Source of the DNA: Erpetoichthys calabaricus
Lineage: Eukaryota; Chordata; Cladistia; Polypteriformes; Polypteridae
Direction: 5' to 3'
DNA length: 64,000 nucleotides
Assembly (NCBI RefSeq): GCF_900747795.2
Contig: NC_041402.2
Location: forward strand, 166,535,812-166,599,811
The position numbers and the translations under genes were made by a program. The stretch's first letter is position 1, and the number at the start of each line of letters is the position of its first letter. Shown here piece after piece: positions 1 through 13,231 of this stretch. The notes beneath the pieces are model-generated. The model ran no database searches. It saw nothing but the letters and a program-made list of their open reading frames with translations, and had not been told where the DNA came from.

Positions 1-672
1 CATCTTACAGTACCCTACGACCGGGAACTGATCTGATGTTCATACTAACCTGGTTTATGGCTTATGGCTCCGGGGCGATCACACCTGAAATTACCAAGCG
101 TTACTGTTTATGGCTGTGTATTGGAACATCCAAATCCTGCTTCCTCCTCCTGCTGTGCTTTCTGCTGCTTGCTATCGCCGCTCACCTACGCTACCACACC
201 CGCCTGTCCTACCGGCTCCGTTGTGCTGTGCTGCTTCTACACTGCTATCAGCTAAGTATCACTCACTATTTTAGCGCTTTGAGTACTCAGAAAAGCGCTA
301 CATAAATGTAATGAATTACTATTATTTATTATTAAACACTAAAGTACAAAAACGAAGTAGAAAGTAACACTAAACCGCAACACCGCCGGGAACACCGGCA
401 CAACGCGTCTACTAAACACTAAGAAGAAACACTAAAGGAAAAAATACTATTCAGTAAGTACCACGTCCACTAAACAGTAAATCAGTAAAGGAGAAAGGAC
501 AGCAAGACCGCGTCAGCTGCGGAGCTCAGCTCGGAGTGAAATGAAGTGAATGAAATGAGGTGAATGGGAGGGGAGATGATCACGTGACTCCAACACCCGC
601 CTTAACTCTCCGTCCCTCCACAAACACACAAACACAGTCTCTCGGATCCCAACTCTCCTTTATATATATAGA
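1..672 (-). mobile_element. Helitron, 5' part, running off the left edge
   Basis: Read on the - strand, the element begins at 672 with TCTATATATATAAAGGAGAG. It starts with the TC typical of Helitron 5' ends and follows a host A (T at 673 on +), as expected for insertion between A and T. The TATA-like start, GC-rich leader and CpG-bearing body fit a Helitron 5' region. No Rep or helicase motif is visible in the part present, so it may be non-autonomous. The rest lies outside the window. The terminus call is good; the family name is inference. Confidence 0.6.
255..345 (+). repeat. SINE 3' tail inside the Helitron
   Basis: The stretch TTTAGCGCTTTGAGTACT, followed by AAAAGCGCTACATAAATGTAATGAATTA with an ATT-rich end, matches the 3' part of the SINE at 6015-6175. 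The GCGCTTTGAGT...AAAAGCGCTATATAAAT core is an L2-type LINE/SINE tail. It lies antisense to the surrounding Helitron. Confidence 0.6.
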
Positions 673-3600
673 TTATTATGTCCATGATCATCACTAAGTG
701 ACTCTTCATAAACAGGAGTATGATGATCTTGCAATGCTTTTCTGCCCCTACAGCATACCAAGAAAGCTGCACTCTAATTATATGATCAAATGAGACATTG
801 AAAATGTTTGGAAATTGCCCAGCATGTAGACATATGGAACAGTGACCAAGTAGTGTTGTCTACAGTAAGACTTTGGGGACATTCAAACCCCAATTTGATG
901 TCATTTTGGAGAAATCAGGACTGGCAAGCTTGTTGAGATGAATGGCCTGTTCTCTTCAGAATTGTTCTAATGTTCTAATGTGTCACTGCACATGTTGAGA
1001 ACACAGATGGAGTATGGCTCATTTATTTTATCAGTGGCTATAGCAAAGTTTTCACAACTTTGGGGGACTGTTTGTTGTTGGTTCTCCAGGTAACCCAAAG
1101 TAAAATATTTAACTGTAATAACTGCATAACAAGTAATCATAGTGCCTAACTTCACACTATCCACCATTTTCAAAAAGGTGCTGTTGTCAGTGGCTCAGTG
1201 GAGAAATCCTCAGATTACGGGCCCATACCTTGGATACATATAACTCTACCTGTCTATACTGTTATTTAAAATATCTGCCATAGACTGTTTGCCATCTCTG
1301 AATACATTTGGCTTGACTTTAGATCATCATGGACTGGCACTATGTCCTAATCAGTTTTAAGTCTCAGTTCTCTCATGAGGATGATTGCCATTGTGTTTAC
1401 ACAGACAGAAAGCATAGATGCCATGGCAATATTGTCAAATTCTCCAGTGACACACCAGCAGAGCAAAGGATTTTTGGTGTGAAGTGTCACTGCCTATAAT
1501 AGCTGGTCATCTCTGCTGTTTGTTAGGGGTAGTTTCTCCATGTGAAATCACCTTTGGAAAGTTGTCATTCATCATATTGCTTTTTATGGCAGTCATGCAT
1601 GATGGTATTTTATAAAGACCAACAGTCACATCTGGCCAACATAGCCTACTAATAAGATATCACTGTCCTACTCTGGACAACCATGTCCCTGGACCTGTCT
1701 CTAGTTGAAGTATGTGTAGAGTATTTCAGGACACCACCTAAAATCCACTTCCCAATCTCAGTGAACCACTTTCTGTCTAGACAAGCAGGTTCACAATGCG
1801 TAGTTGTTTTAAAAACAATTAAGCATCTCTTATCTACACAAGGTTTGAGTTTTTGTCTAATATATAGTGGTATGGTGGTGGCTCATCTACATGTCCACTT
1901 CAAAGTCCCTTTCTTACCTCTCTTTGTCTCTTCCACTTTGCCCCTTTCTCCTTTTCTCTGTCTATGTATCTCTCTCGTGATGCAGACGCCTTTTCCCAAA
2001 GGCAGCAAAGCAGATAGAGGAGCAACCATTTTTTTGTGTGGGTACACAAGGAGACAAATATTATGCTCAAGGACGAATCTGAGAAGTTAAATGAACCAGG
2101 AGAGTTCAAACAGGTTTAGGCAAAACTATGAGTCAGAAATATTAACAGTGGTTCAGTATCTAAGCTCAAAATGCAGATATGCAGACAAAACTACACCACA
2201 AGATAAAAACAGAGCTGAAATAATATGGGTTGAGATCCTAATTCTATGTTTAAGTGCTATCAGTTTTTTCATAGCTCTAACTTGCGACATTTTAACTTCC
2301 TACTTTAATGTGTTCATATGAATTTCTGGTTAGACTTTTCAGAGAATATTTTTATTGTAATAAATGACCAAGGTGAAAGGTCAGTGTTACATCATTACTC
2401 AGGAAAGTCATGTACTGTATCCTTGTTTTCTCCAAATTGTTTGACATGTAGCTTTAAACTCGTAGGGAGTTCATTTGGAATTTCCACCTTGGAAACTTGT
2501 ATTATCGTTTGACTGATAGCACCTAAACACAACATAATTGTAAATATGATTAAGTTCCTGACCACTACTTTTGCACGTAGTGGCACTAGTGTTTATTTCA
2601 AAGCAAAAACTTCAATGCTGAAACAAGCAAGCTGCCATATTTTTTACTGATGACTATGTGAAATGTAAAGCCATGTTGATGCAGGTCATGTGATTGGAAA
2701 ACAAGTATATCATCTGTAAACTGTATGGCTTCACCAATGAGAAAATAACACAAAATTTTAAACAAAATGCTAAACAAAAATGGCATTCTGAAATAAATAT
2801 TAATAAAATAAAATAATTAAATACTCTAATAGAATCCCAAAGAATTAAGACAAAATGTTCCCCAAATGGCCACTAGCATTCCAGCATTTATCAGCTTTTA
2901 GTGGCATTTAAATGGTCTTCCCCGGCTGCTTGTTCTAAAAGGGCAACACCAGCTCATTTTCTTATGATTATTTTGTGTTACAATTTTTTTTCTTAAGTTT
3001 AAAAAGACCTGTCTTGGTTAAATCAGTTGTTACAATGGTTTTTGATGTTACGGGCTCCGATTTTAACATAAGCATTTTAGGTTCATTTTAGTAATACTGA
3101 AAATTAATTTTGTCTTATTATGAACACCATCTTACTTGATTGCAGGAACCGGCATTTTTGTATGGTTCTACCGTGTTGCTATGGGATACTCTTCAGACAT
3201 GTGCGGCATCTGTCATTGCCGTAACAGAATAAAAGGATAACAGCAAGCATTTCCAGGTTATTCAAGATTCAGGCCAAAAACCTCAAAAGACAGATTTGCA
3301 ATCATGTTTGCAGTGTATTCCTGTTAAAGTCTTTGCTTTGATTAACAGCCAAGAGTTTAAGATTTAGTTTTTGTTTAGACATGAGATTGGACTCCTTTTT
3401 TTGGTTATGACTTTATTCTGCACTCTGATTTATTTTTCTTCTTGTGGTCCATGTCCTAAAGCATACCTGCTAATTATTTACCAAAACACATTTCTTATGT
3501 CACCCAACACCTAATGGGTTTGTGACTAGCCTCTTGCCAGGTCTAACCTTTAAAATGGCAATATGGTTCCACTTTTTTCTAACTAACCTCTAGGACCTTC

Positions 3601-5538
3601 CTTTTGCACTCTATTTTGAAGGCCAGTCATTACTGGGGTCTTCTGATCCAGTCCTCTAGAGTTGTAGGGGAACATTACATGTTTCTCTCAGGTTAAAACC
3701 TAATTCTTTTCTGCTCTGGCACTCCTCCTTATTGCACTACAGGAGCACCCAGTACATTTACAGGGCTTACTACCCAAAGGTGTTTCTCTTTTTCCAGCAC
3801 TAGTCATATCAACTTGCATCTCCATTGCCATTGTGAGTTTTCCATATTCTATCTTAGGACCAGGCTAGACCCAGTAGCATCATTTCTTGCCATCAACCCC
3901 TTTCTCTCTTTGAACTACATTTGGATCATTTCTTATTCATATTTTCATTTTCATATGGAGATTGTCCTAGAAATTGGAAGATACCCAGAAAACAACTATT
4001 TTTAGTCACACAGATACTTACAGTAGATATAATCTAGATTTTCATTTTTCCTTATGAATGGACACAGCTGAATTTTACAGAAAATAGATAAAATAGCCTA
4101 TTAATCACTTTGTATAGTTTTCATGTTAAGTAAGTGAAGGCTGGCAACACCACTCTGCCCAGCTAATGGTATTTTAAAATTTTGTACTGCTTAAAGCATT
4201 AATGATGTAACTAGGAGATAAGAGGTTCAAATCAGGGTTCTTGCATGTCCATGCATAATTTACTTACCTCCTCCTCAAATGACATATTTATTTACCTAAT
4301 GTGCTTAATGTATCCTGGCATTATCAGCAAGCATTTCTTAGGTAAGGGCATAAGATAAATCACCAGTTTGCCAAAAAGTGATCTCATCTAACAAGTAATG
4401 TAACATGAGTGTTGCAGTTGTGTCTTGACACTTGACATCAGTGGTGGTGCCCTTAAGTGTCTCCTTTGACAATTTGTGCACAACACCACATATTATTGTC
4501 CCCAACTAGGTTTAAAAGTAAATAGCACATCTAATAGACAAAATTCTTTCAAAAAGAACAGAAATGCTGAACAGCAATAGAAGAACTCACCCAGTAACTA
4601 CATCACTGGGTTTATCATGCAGGGACTTAAAAAGTAATTTATCATAGCACCAAAAATGGCACAGTATTAGCCAAGGTATAGAAGACTGTGACCAGTAGGG
4701 GTTGTTGCAGTACCTTAAACACAGCCACAATGACACAAGTCCATGTATAAATAACAAGGTACTGTATATTAAAAACAATACCATACAAAAAGGTTTCTTT
4801 TATGTTATGCAGCCACAAATGTTCTCTTCTCCTCTCTCTCTTATTTCTCCACCCCTCCCAAGCGAGTGTTGTGCAGCTACTCTCCTGGCCCCAACTCAAC
4901 TGGACAAGGCAATTTGCTTCTTTTTACTGAAGACCTGGGAGTAATTCTGATGCCAGGATTTAGTAGGAAGCCTAACTATCTGCAACATCCCCTGGCAGCA
5001 ACCACGAATCCCAGCAGGGCTACCCCAATGGACTATGGTTCCCAGCATTCCCTGCAGGTGTGTGAATGGGTATCAAAGCCCAGCGATGCTGCCATCTAGT
5101 GGGTTGGGGGAGCAGACAGCCTTGATAAAGAGCCCACCCCTCACCCCCCAAAATCCTGACATGGTTGCCAGCCCATGCATGCCATCCTTTACTATAGGTT
5201 TAAAAGCATTGAAGTAAAACAACTGCAAGTAACTTTGAAAGCACCTTGGGAAATACATGAATGGTCTACCATAGGTGCACAATACAAGCACAGAGTTGGA
5301 GGATGGCTGCATCAAAATGCACCTATTAAAGAAGACAAACCAGCAAGGACTGATTCCCTGATTAAATAAATAAATAAATAAAATAAAGGTTAGAAAAATG
5401 ATGTTTTGATCTCAATATGCTTGTGACTAAAACTCCTGAAAATCCTATACAGGATACTTGTATAAGTTATAAACAGCTACCTGTATAGCTTAGGCTATAT
5501 AGACAGTTGCGTCAACTATACAGAGGTAGCTCTAGAAT
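673..5538. other. Intergenic; no gene recognised
   Basis: AT-rich sequence with only short, unrecognised open frames; the longest, at 1683-2090, has no motif I know. Around 4165-4280 there is a degraded SINE-like piece with a box-B-like GAGGTTCAAATC. The block near 3150-3240 (an AACCGGCATTTTTGTATGG-type run ending in AATAAAAGG) and the GC-richer block near 4985-5110 read like old dispersed repeats, but I cannot name them. No exon with convincing splice borders was found. Confidence 0.5.
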
Positions 5539-5668
5539 ACATCCATCCATTATCCAACCCGCTATATTCTAACTACAGGGTCACGGGGGTCTGCTGAAGC
5601 CAATCTCAGCCAACACAGGGCGCAAGGCAGGAAACAAACCCCGGGCAGGGCACCAGCCCACTGCAGTA
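5539..5668 (-). repeat. SINE 3' fragment, tRNA-headed family
   Basis: CATCCATCCATTATCCAACC followed by the CCGCTATA...AACTACAGGGTCACGGGGG block and the GGCAAGGCAGGAAACAAACC block is the 3' part of the SINE seen almost whole at 28268-28627, in the same orientation. It stops at CAGCCCACTGCAG, so the tRNA-like head is missing. Only a few differences separate the two copies, so the insertion is fairly recent. Confidence 0.8.
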
Positions 5669-6014
5669 GCTCTAGAATACCCTTACTTAAAGGTTTAGCA
5701 CCAAACACACACTGCTGTATGGATGACTAATATCAGTTTTTTTTATGGGGCAATGTAAATCATGCACTGCTAAATGGAGGTCTAATATCGCTCTGAAACA
5801 TGAAACACAAAGTATCAATTACAACAGGAAAGACTTTTCTATGAAAGAAAGCAAAAGTTTCCTCCTGGTTTGCTACCATCACCTATCTTGAAAAAATGAT
5901 TCTGACTGATAAATTATCTCTGCTAATCCCAGTAAGCATTTTAAGCATGTTCCTTTCAACAACGTTTTTCATAACACATTTGGATTGTCAGAATGATACA
6001 GCTGAACATATCTG

Positions 6015-6175
6015 TGTTTTAACTAGCAGTGGTAGTGCTGCTGCTTTGCAGTATGGAGACTGTGGAAGATTGTGGGTTCGCTTCCCGGTTCCTCCTGGTG
6101 TGGATAGCGCTTTGAGTACTGAGAAAAGCGCTATATAAATGTAATGAATTATTATTATTATTATTATTATTAGAT
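6015..6175 (+). repeat. Short SINE with tRNA-like head and L2-type tail
   Basis: A box-A-like TAGCAGTGGTAG is followed about 55 bases later by a box-B-like GGTTCGCTTCC, as in tRNA-derived SINEs. The tail GCGCTTTGAGTACTGAGAAA then GCGCTATATAAATG leads into an (ATT)n run. The head resembles that of the longer SINE at 28268-28627 but the tail differs, so this looks like a sister SINE family built on the same promoter. Confidence 0.65.
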
Positions 6176-8729
6176 GGAGCTAAAGGTCACAGGTAGTTAC
6201 CAAAATAATTCTTTTATGTGATCAAATGTGATTTAATTCAACAAATACAGGTTGTGAAACAGTTAGAATTAGGTTAAGAAAAAAAGGGTAAAACAATGAA
6301 CCCTCAGGGTTCCACCCCCTTCAACTGAATTTTGAGATAAAAGGTGAATACTGTACATAAAGAAAATAATGATATAAAAGGAAGGACTCAAATTTCCATG
6401 AAGGGGGTGGCAGATGCACCTCCATTCTGAAACAAAGGGTAAGAAGGTAGTGACAGCTTGGCTGCAATGGTGCTCAGGAAAAAAAGCTGCTGTGTAGAAC
6501 TGAGAACGAGAGAAAAGAGATTTACCGGGGAAAAAGGATGTAGGATGAGTGAGGGATATCAACAGAGAGGATCAGGAAATGATTATTAGGAAGAGATAGA
6601 GGAAGTGCCAAAATGTAGAAGATTAAAAACCGGTGCAGTCACTTTATAAATTCCCAAGGGGAAAAGATTTTGGTCCCAAACCATAACGTCACTAATTGAA
6701 CCACCCATCGGTATCAACTTTACATACTGTAGCTGTACCAAGTCCCAGAAATGTCTTTTATGTGCACTTCACTAATAAAAATCAGGTGCAGTTACTAAAT
6801 AAAGCTGCCCAAGACGAACACTTCTGGAATGAAACACAGTCTATGGTCTTCCCCTGAACAAATGGGGAGACAGGTGCAACATGACGATTTGTAAGCTGGA
6901 CAAACATACATTTAGCTTTAAATATTGAATAAAGTAATGGCAAATTTCTGCTTGCAGCTGTAAACAAGGCTGCACGTAGGGCCAACACCAGGGCCTGATG
7001 GGGAGACAACAAATAAAAGAAGTCAAAAAAAATGTAGGAGGGAGAAGAAGATAATAGAGCACCATATGTGTTAAGGAACTTAGCTGGAGCTAAGAGAAGA
7101 ATACAGGTGGGGGCAGGGGGCTAAGTTGCGGTGTGAACTGTACTGCAGCCACTTGAACATTCCTAGCCAACAAAAAATGTCTCCAAATTTGCTATTGCCT
7201 TGTTGGTAAAGGAGTATTTATCTATCTACCTGTCTATATAGACATGTTAGTAACATCTACAGAAACATCTATCAGTGAAGAAAAACTATTTATTTAACTT
7301 AGTGTTCTGCATCTTTATTGCTATTAAAACATGGAAATTCTTTTGCATGGGTTGTAGTCACAAAAGGAGTTCTGAGCCAACAAAGTCACTAAAGTCTGGT
7401 GCCTTTTAGGTACTTTTAAGTGTTAGAAAGTTAAAATTGTCTTTGTGCAGTCAACATAATTAAGGGGAAGTTCAGGGACTACTGTGTGGCTACACCACTA
7501 TGATAAGCATAACATATCATACCATTCTGATGTCCACTTGTCAGAATTCAGGGTAATGTGGGTCTCAAGCTAATGACTAGCAGCACTAGTGGGGATTATT
7601 TTGGGACAGCTCTGCACTGTATAAATCTCTAACACTTTAGCTCTCATCATCATGTTAATTCTATCTGGAGATAGTAGAATGAAAACAAAACTGATGGCTG
7701 TTATAAACAATGCTGCACCTCCTGTCCATGACAAATAAACATTAGGTATTTTCAGCCAACGAATTCTTCATAATAAGTGTGTCAAGAAACACTACTTTTT
7801 TCTCCTTGGGACAAATAGACTAGTATCTATATAAATTCTAGACATGCCACAATTTGATCAAAAGATACTCCAGATGACCCCCAGATAAAAACAGTAATTG
7901 ATATCTAGCAGTCTAAACAGGGTTGAAACCTAATCTCTTAAGCTCAGAGTCTTCACAAAACCAAAGTAAGAAAGACAGTTCAAAAGAGAAGGCGGTTAGC
8001 AATACTTCCGAATCTTGTGTGGCTCTGCTCCAAACAAAGTTCTAAGACTTAAGTGTATCCTCATTGATGAAGTCACAATGAATGCTAAAACTTAATTTTT
8101 TCTGGCCTCTCTGACTTTGGCCAAATTCAGTACTCTTGGCTCCACCTCTTGTCTGTGAAAAGGGTACAGCAGGTGGAGATTAATCATATTTGTCTCACAT
8201 TTACCCAAGTGTTTTCTATATACAGAGGAATTGAAATCTGAAATGTTTGCATTACAAGGATCCATTTTTTATGGAGGAAACCAAAAGGTTAGTCCCAAAT
8301 AAAAAGCTTGTGACATCTGTCAATTATTGTGGAGTTTGCGTATAGGTACCTCATGCCCTGAAAGATACATCAATATTGAAAGAAGCTAGACTTTTACAAT
8401 GTGTCAGAGAACTTTACATGAGAACACCATTCCACATATCATCAAAACCTGTAATTGGATCACGTATCCCAGACATACAGTTATAGCAAGTCTATAAGAG
8501 AGTAGCTGAAGGAAGGAAAAAAACATCTTTTAGAATAGCTAAGCCTATATCAACAGAAATTCTCGAATTTTACCAAGTTGAAGCAGTTCTATATAAGGGA
8601 ATGAGACTAAATTTCTCCATAGCTATTTGACGAACTCATGCATAATTAACTGTAAACACAGTCAACCTGTTTTTGAATATATATTCTTCCAACTGGCATA
8701 AACAGATTGATAGGTACATAGAACTTTCT
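6176..8729. other. Intergenic; no gene recognised
   Basis: AT-rich unique-looking sequence. Short open frames near 6269-6562 (-) and 6782-7065 (-) show no recognisable domain. A short TATC/CTAT-rich stretch lies at about 7215-7245. I see nothing that supports a gene. Confidence 0.5.
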
Positions 8730-9975
8730 TTGTCCCCATGGGAAATTTGGCTTTTTACAGAAGCTCATTGAATAAATACCTAAATAGATAGATAAATAAA
8801 AAATATATACACACATACACTATGATCTGAACACACACCAGAATGACAAAAAGGAAGAAAATTAAAAAGACGAACTTCTGAATTGGCATTACAATCACAG
8901 TGAGGCATTATACAGGTGTATTGCAGTAGCATTATAATTCATTGGTTGAAAGTCCTTAGTGTCAGTGTGTCCGAGAGAGGAAGTACAGCATTGTCCAAAA
9001 TAGCACTCATTTTTTGTTTTCATTCTTCATTTGTTACTACCTCCAGGGGTCTAGAGAACATCCCATAACTCAGCTTGCCCTTTTAATTAATGTGGTAAAT
9101 CAGTGGGCCTCTCTTGAAATGATGTTATCACCCCAGCCCAGCCCAGCACACCACAGTATAGGCAGGGCCGGATTAAGAGCTTTGGGGGCCCGTAGCACAT
9201 TTCAAATTTGGGGGCCCTTTTGGTCTGCATCATCTGAAGTTTAGATTCTGAACAGTTCAAACCGGACTAAATAATTATTTTACTCTCGATTATAATAAGA
9301 ATCTTATAATATTTATGTGAATTTTATGTGTTGGGCCCCTAAAGTTTTGTTGTGTAAGAAATTTATAGTTTAAAAACGTAAAGATAATATTTTTAAAGAC
9401 CAGTTTTTCAATGCTACACTTTTTCATTAAATATTGGGTCCACCATTTGGGGGCCCCCGAAATTGCGGGGACCGTAGCATATGCTACATGTGCCTATTGG
9501 TTAATCCGGCACTGAGTATAGGATATTACACTGGCCATTACAGAGTTGTAGAAGATGTGAAGGATGTCACTACCCACTTTAAGGAAACACAGTCTCCTAA
9601 GGAAAAAGAGCCCACTCCATCCTTTATTATATAGTTCCTGTGTTATGAAACTAGCCTGTCATTGATGTGGACCCCTTAGTACTTGTAGAAGTGCACCATC
9701 TCCACCTCCACATCAACACCCTGAATAGTGACCGGAAAAATAGGCTCATGGTTCTGAAAAAGTCAATAATCAGTTCCTTGGTGTTGCTAATGGTTAGATG
9801 CAGACAATTCTTTCTGCACCAAGAAACAAAGTTCTCCACCTAACTCCTATTCTCTGTCTCATCTCCCTTATCAATATACCTTGTAAGTACAGAATCATCT
9901 GATAATTTCTGTAAGTGACATGAGCTGATGTTATATTAATAGTCTGGGGTATAGAGATTAAAGAAGGATTCATTT
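8730..9975 (-). mobile_element. LINE 3' fragment (CR1/L2/Rex1-like), split by a hAT MITE
   Basis: On the - strand, 9975 to 9650 encodes the end of a reverse transcriptase: a SDDSV active-site-like motif, then NFVSWCRKNCLHLTISNTKE with a frame change soon after. The 3' part ends near 8730 with the GGGAAATTTGG block followed by GATA-like repeats, as in the copy at 13232-13935. Interrupted by the MITE at 9163-9514. A dead, 5'-truncated copy. Confidence 0.75.
9163..9514. mobile_element. hAT-type MITE, 352 bp
   Basis: Inverted ends CAGGGCCGGATTAA (left) and TTAATCCGGCACTG (right) match imperfectly, and the inner flanks with GGGGGCCC also mirror each other. An exact 8-bp duplication, AGTATAGG, sits at 9155-9162 and 9515-9522, the target-site length of hAT elements. 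It carries no coding sequence. Removing it and one AGTATAGG restores the surrounding LINE sequence, so it is younger than that LINE. Confidence 0.9.
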
Positions 9976-10374
9976 ATGAACTAGGCTAAATAATTATCAA
10001 AACACTGTGTGATTTATTCACATACTTTATGCTTCCTTTATCTATTATTAGACTGCTGGTGATTAAAGCAGACAAACGCGTTTTCATTCTACTCTGTGTT
10101 GTTTTTAACCGTTTGTATAAATGGTACATTTGGCCACCAGGTGGTGACAGTACACCCTAGAGTTACAACATAGCCACAAGTCATATGTCAATGGTCTAAT
10201 AAGTGCAAAAAGATTTTATACTCGTTAGTATAGCGTATGTCTTAACATGTTGAGGACTTCTGCAGAAGTTGGTCTTTAAAAAATAAATTAATTCATATTT
10301 TTATATACAACAAATGCCATTAATTTCAGACTACCTGGGGACTAAGGCTGACAGCATAATTTGCATTTATTTAT

Positions 10375-10510
10375 TTATGTTATCTGAGCTGGATCAGTGG
10401 CACAATTACTGCTCCAGGAATGTAGGTTCAATTTCTCACCCAGCCACGGTCTGTGTGGAGTATGCTTGTTCTCCATGTGTTTGTATGTGTGTAGGTACTT
10501 CAGTTTCCAA
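10375..10510 (+). repeat. Degraded SINE head
   Basis: GGATCAGTGGCACAATTACTG followed by TAGGTTCAATTTCTCACCC (box-B-like) and GTGTGGAGTATGCTTGTTCT matches, with many differences, the head of the SINE at 28268-28627 read in the opposite orientation. An old copy lacking its 3' half. Confidence 0.6.
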
Positions 10511-12009
10511 CCATATCACAAATAAATAAATATTAAGTAAATCAGATCCTAAACAGCTTAGAATGAATGAGTGGTCTTCCAGCATGGCCAATGTTATTTT
10601 TCTGCCTTATGCAATGTGGCACTGACATAACCTTTAGCTAACCATGCGCATTTAATGGAATATACAAGTTCAAAAAGTGCAAGTACCATATGTATGTATT
10701 TAATCCATCTACTGTATATTCCTTTACTGCATATTTCCCTTCTCTCTGCCAGAATCACAACTTGCAAAATCTGACTTGGGAGCAATGAAGGCAAGTGAAA
10801 ATCACCCCTTTTACAGGATAAGAGCTCCTTGGAAGTTATTTATTTGTTGGAAGTATTTTTGCGTATTTCTGTTTGCTTTTCTTGAAATTGATAAAGCAAT
10901 TCTGTTGACTCTCTCTATTGCACCTTTGTTACAGAAACTTTCTGCAACCTTAAAATGTATAGAAATGATCAGAGGTTTTCTCTGCTCAAGGTTTACCAGT
11001 CAAAGTTCAGTTTGTAAAGCAGAAGCTGGTAGAAAGCATTTACCAATCTAATTACGCTATAATGCTTCTAATATAATCTTAGTGTGCACACGTCTCCACT
11101 AAATTAATTTAATTGCCATTACTGTGTTACATTACACTCATATTTTCTCATGCCTACAGTCACTGCTTGTTGCACAGCTGTGGTTGATCAGCATACTGCT
11201 CACTTCTTTTAAATAATAGATGAATTATTTCTAATTCTATGCAAATATTTTTCAGTATAATACTAGATAACAATTTTATTTGGTCAGTAGAGTATTTAGT
11301 GATGGTACCTACCGTCAATGTACTGAAACTGCACAGAGTGGCAGCTTTTTAAAGGATTTAGAATTGGGAGATAAAATGCTGTCAGAATAAACAAGCCAAA
11401 GTCATAACCGGGAGTCAAAGAAGCTAATAAACAAAGTCCAGAACAAAACAATAATTGTAGTCAAGCAATGGAAGTTCATGTAACCAGAGCCAAGGTGATG
11501 AAGAAAAATCATAGTCAGACCCAAAAAAGAATTCATAACCATAAACCCTATAACAAACAATATTTTTTTTAGAATTTTAAGTGGAATCCATAAACTTAAA
11601 CAAACCAAGTAATTCAATGGGCTGACCTTTTTATAGCTTGACTTGTGAGTTCATAACATCCACGTCCCCCGAGTCCACCCCTAACAACCATATAGCAAAC
11701 ATGAACATTAAAGTCCCAAAATGGTGTTGCCAACAGAAAAAAAACAAAAAAGGCACCGTGGGATAATGCTAAAAATAACTAACAAAAGCATGTGTTGAAA
11801 CAAAAATGTGAACATTGGATCAGTAGGTCTCTATAACCCCCAAAATGATATATAAATTGTTTCATAGCCCCGGGAACCATTTAGAAAAATTAAAAATGAG
11901 AGTCAAAACATGACTGTCAATAGCATGACAAGAAAATAATAAGCATGAATTCACAGCACACACTCTCACATTAAAATTGTCCTGGGACACATCAAATGTG
12001 TTATTTTAT
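10511..12009. other. Intergenic; no gene recognised
   Basis: AT-rich sequence. The part at about 11395-11760 (AGTCCAGAACAAAACAATAA-like phrases) reads like an old dispersed repeat, but I cannot assign it. The open frames at 10776-11051 (+) and 11402-11617 (-) have no recognisable motif. Confidence 0.4.
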
Positions 12010-12540
12010 AAAATCTGTACCACTTTCAAATTGCATATTACTACAACTGGTCTACAGAGAATGCCATATCCCCTGGACTTCATACCATCTGGCACCTCTA
12101 GATAATAAAAACCCCAATGCCAGTCTTTCCAGACTAAAGGTGAACAATCAACACTGTCATTCCATCAATAATAATCACCAAACATTGAGGCCTCAATCCC
12201 TACAGTTCATGTTTTGACTTCCAAACTGCCAAGCCCAAAGATTGAAAGGACTTGCGGATTCATCTCTTCCATACTGACCATCAAAATAAAGAAATCTCCC
12301 CCAGGTAGTGTGCCAAGTCAACTGAAGCATTCCTTTTGCACCCTACGGTCTGACATAAAATTTGCCACTGCTACCACAATTACAGGCTTGATCATTAACA
12401 CTGATGAGATGGCTTACAGGGAGGGCAATTGCCTTTTAATTATTTATTTTGTCTTTTTTCTCTATCTTCATCATGTAAAGCACTTTGAGTTACATTGTTT
12501 GTATGAAAATGTGCTATATAAATAAACGTTGTTGTTGTTT
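12010..12540 (+). mobile_element. LINE fragment with L2-type 3' tail
   Basis: The frame at 12340-12425 reads RSDIKFATATTITGLI followed by NTDEMAYREG. This aligns by eye with the ADDTTIVGLI...DESAYR segment around the active site of CR1/Rex1-type reverse transcriptases. The last 80 bases carry AAAGCACTTTGAGTTAC and AAATGTGCTATATAAATAAA and then GTT repeats, a typical L2-family 3' end. Much of the enzyme's C-terminal coding sequence is missing between the two parts. Confidence 0.5.
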
Positions 12541-13107
12541 AGACACAGTGGTGTTAGGTCAACAATCTCTTCCTTAACGTCAGACAAAACAGCAGAATCC
12601 AGTGACTTTCTCAGCCTAGCATGCTAAAGTACGGGACAGGATCTGAAAGTGATGCCTTGTGGTTTCAGGTTTAGTGTCTAAGTCTCTAAAGCACTAAACT
12701 AAAAAATACTCAAACACATGTCTGTCTGGACAGGCTGGTTTGAAAAATCACTTCATTCTGGGAAAAGGTTTTATGCCTAGTGCCATGATGGGTACTTTTT
12801 CCTTAGATGAGGAATTGGGCCTTGTGTCAGAAAATAATTTTAAGAAGTGGAAAGTCCCACAGTTGTCAGTTTCTAAGAGAAAGGAGCAGGGGGAATTGGA
12901 TTCAATGTGAAAGGGCAACTTCCTTAAAAGTAAGTAATTCGTGTTTGCGTAGTTAATGTATATGATATACTGTACTCTATTGAGATCTGCAATAAGATGA
13001 TCAGTGGCACAACTTTTAATGCTGTAACTTTATAACTCCTTGGACCTTGATTTAGTCCTGGCCTGGTCACTGTCTGTCTGGCTTATGCACTTGTTTGTGT
13101 GAACCAT
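12541..13107. other. Intergenic; nothing recognised
   Basis: No gene, RNA or repeat family recognised in this stretch. It ends at the start of the (GATG)/(GATA) array. Confidence 0.4.

Positions 13108-13231
<124 letters not shown>

Noticed and set aside
1683-2090. 135-residue open frame as a gene
   Set aside because: No recognised motif, no splice context, pyrimidine-rich stretch; looks like chance.
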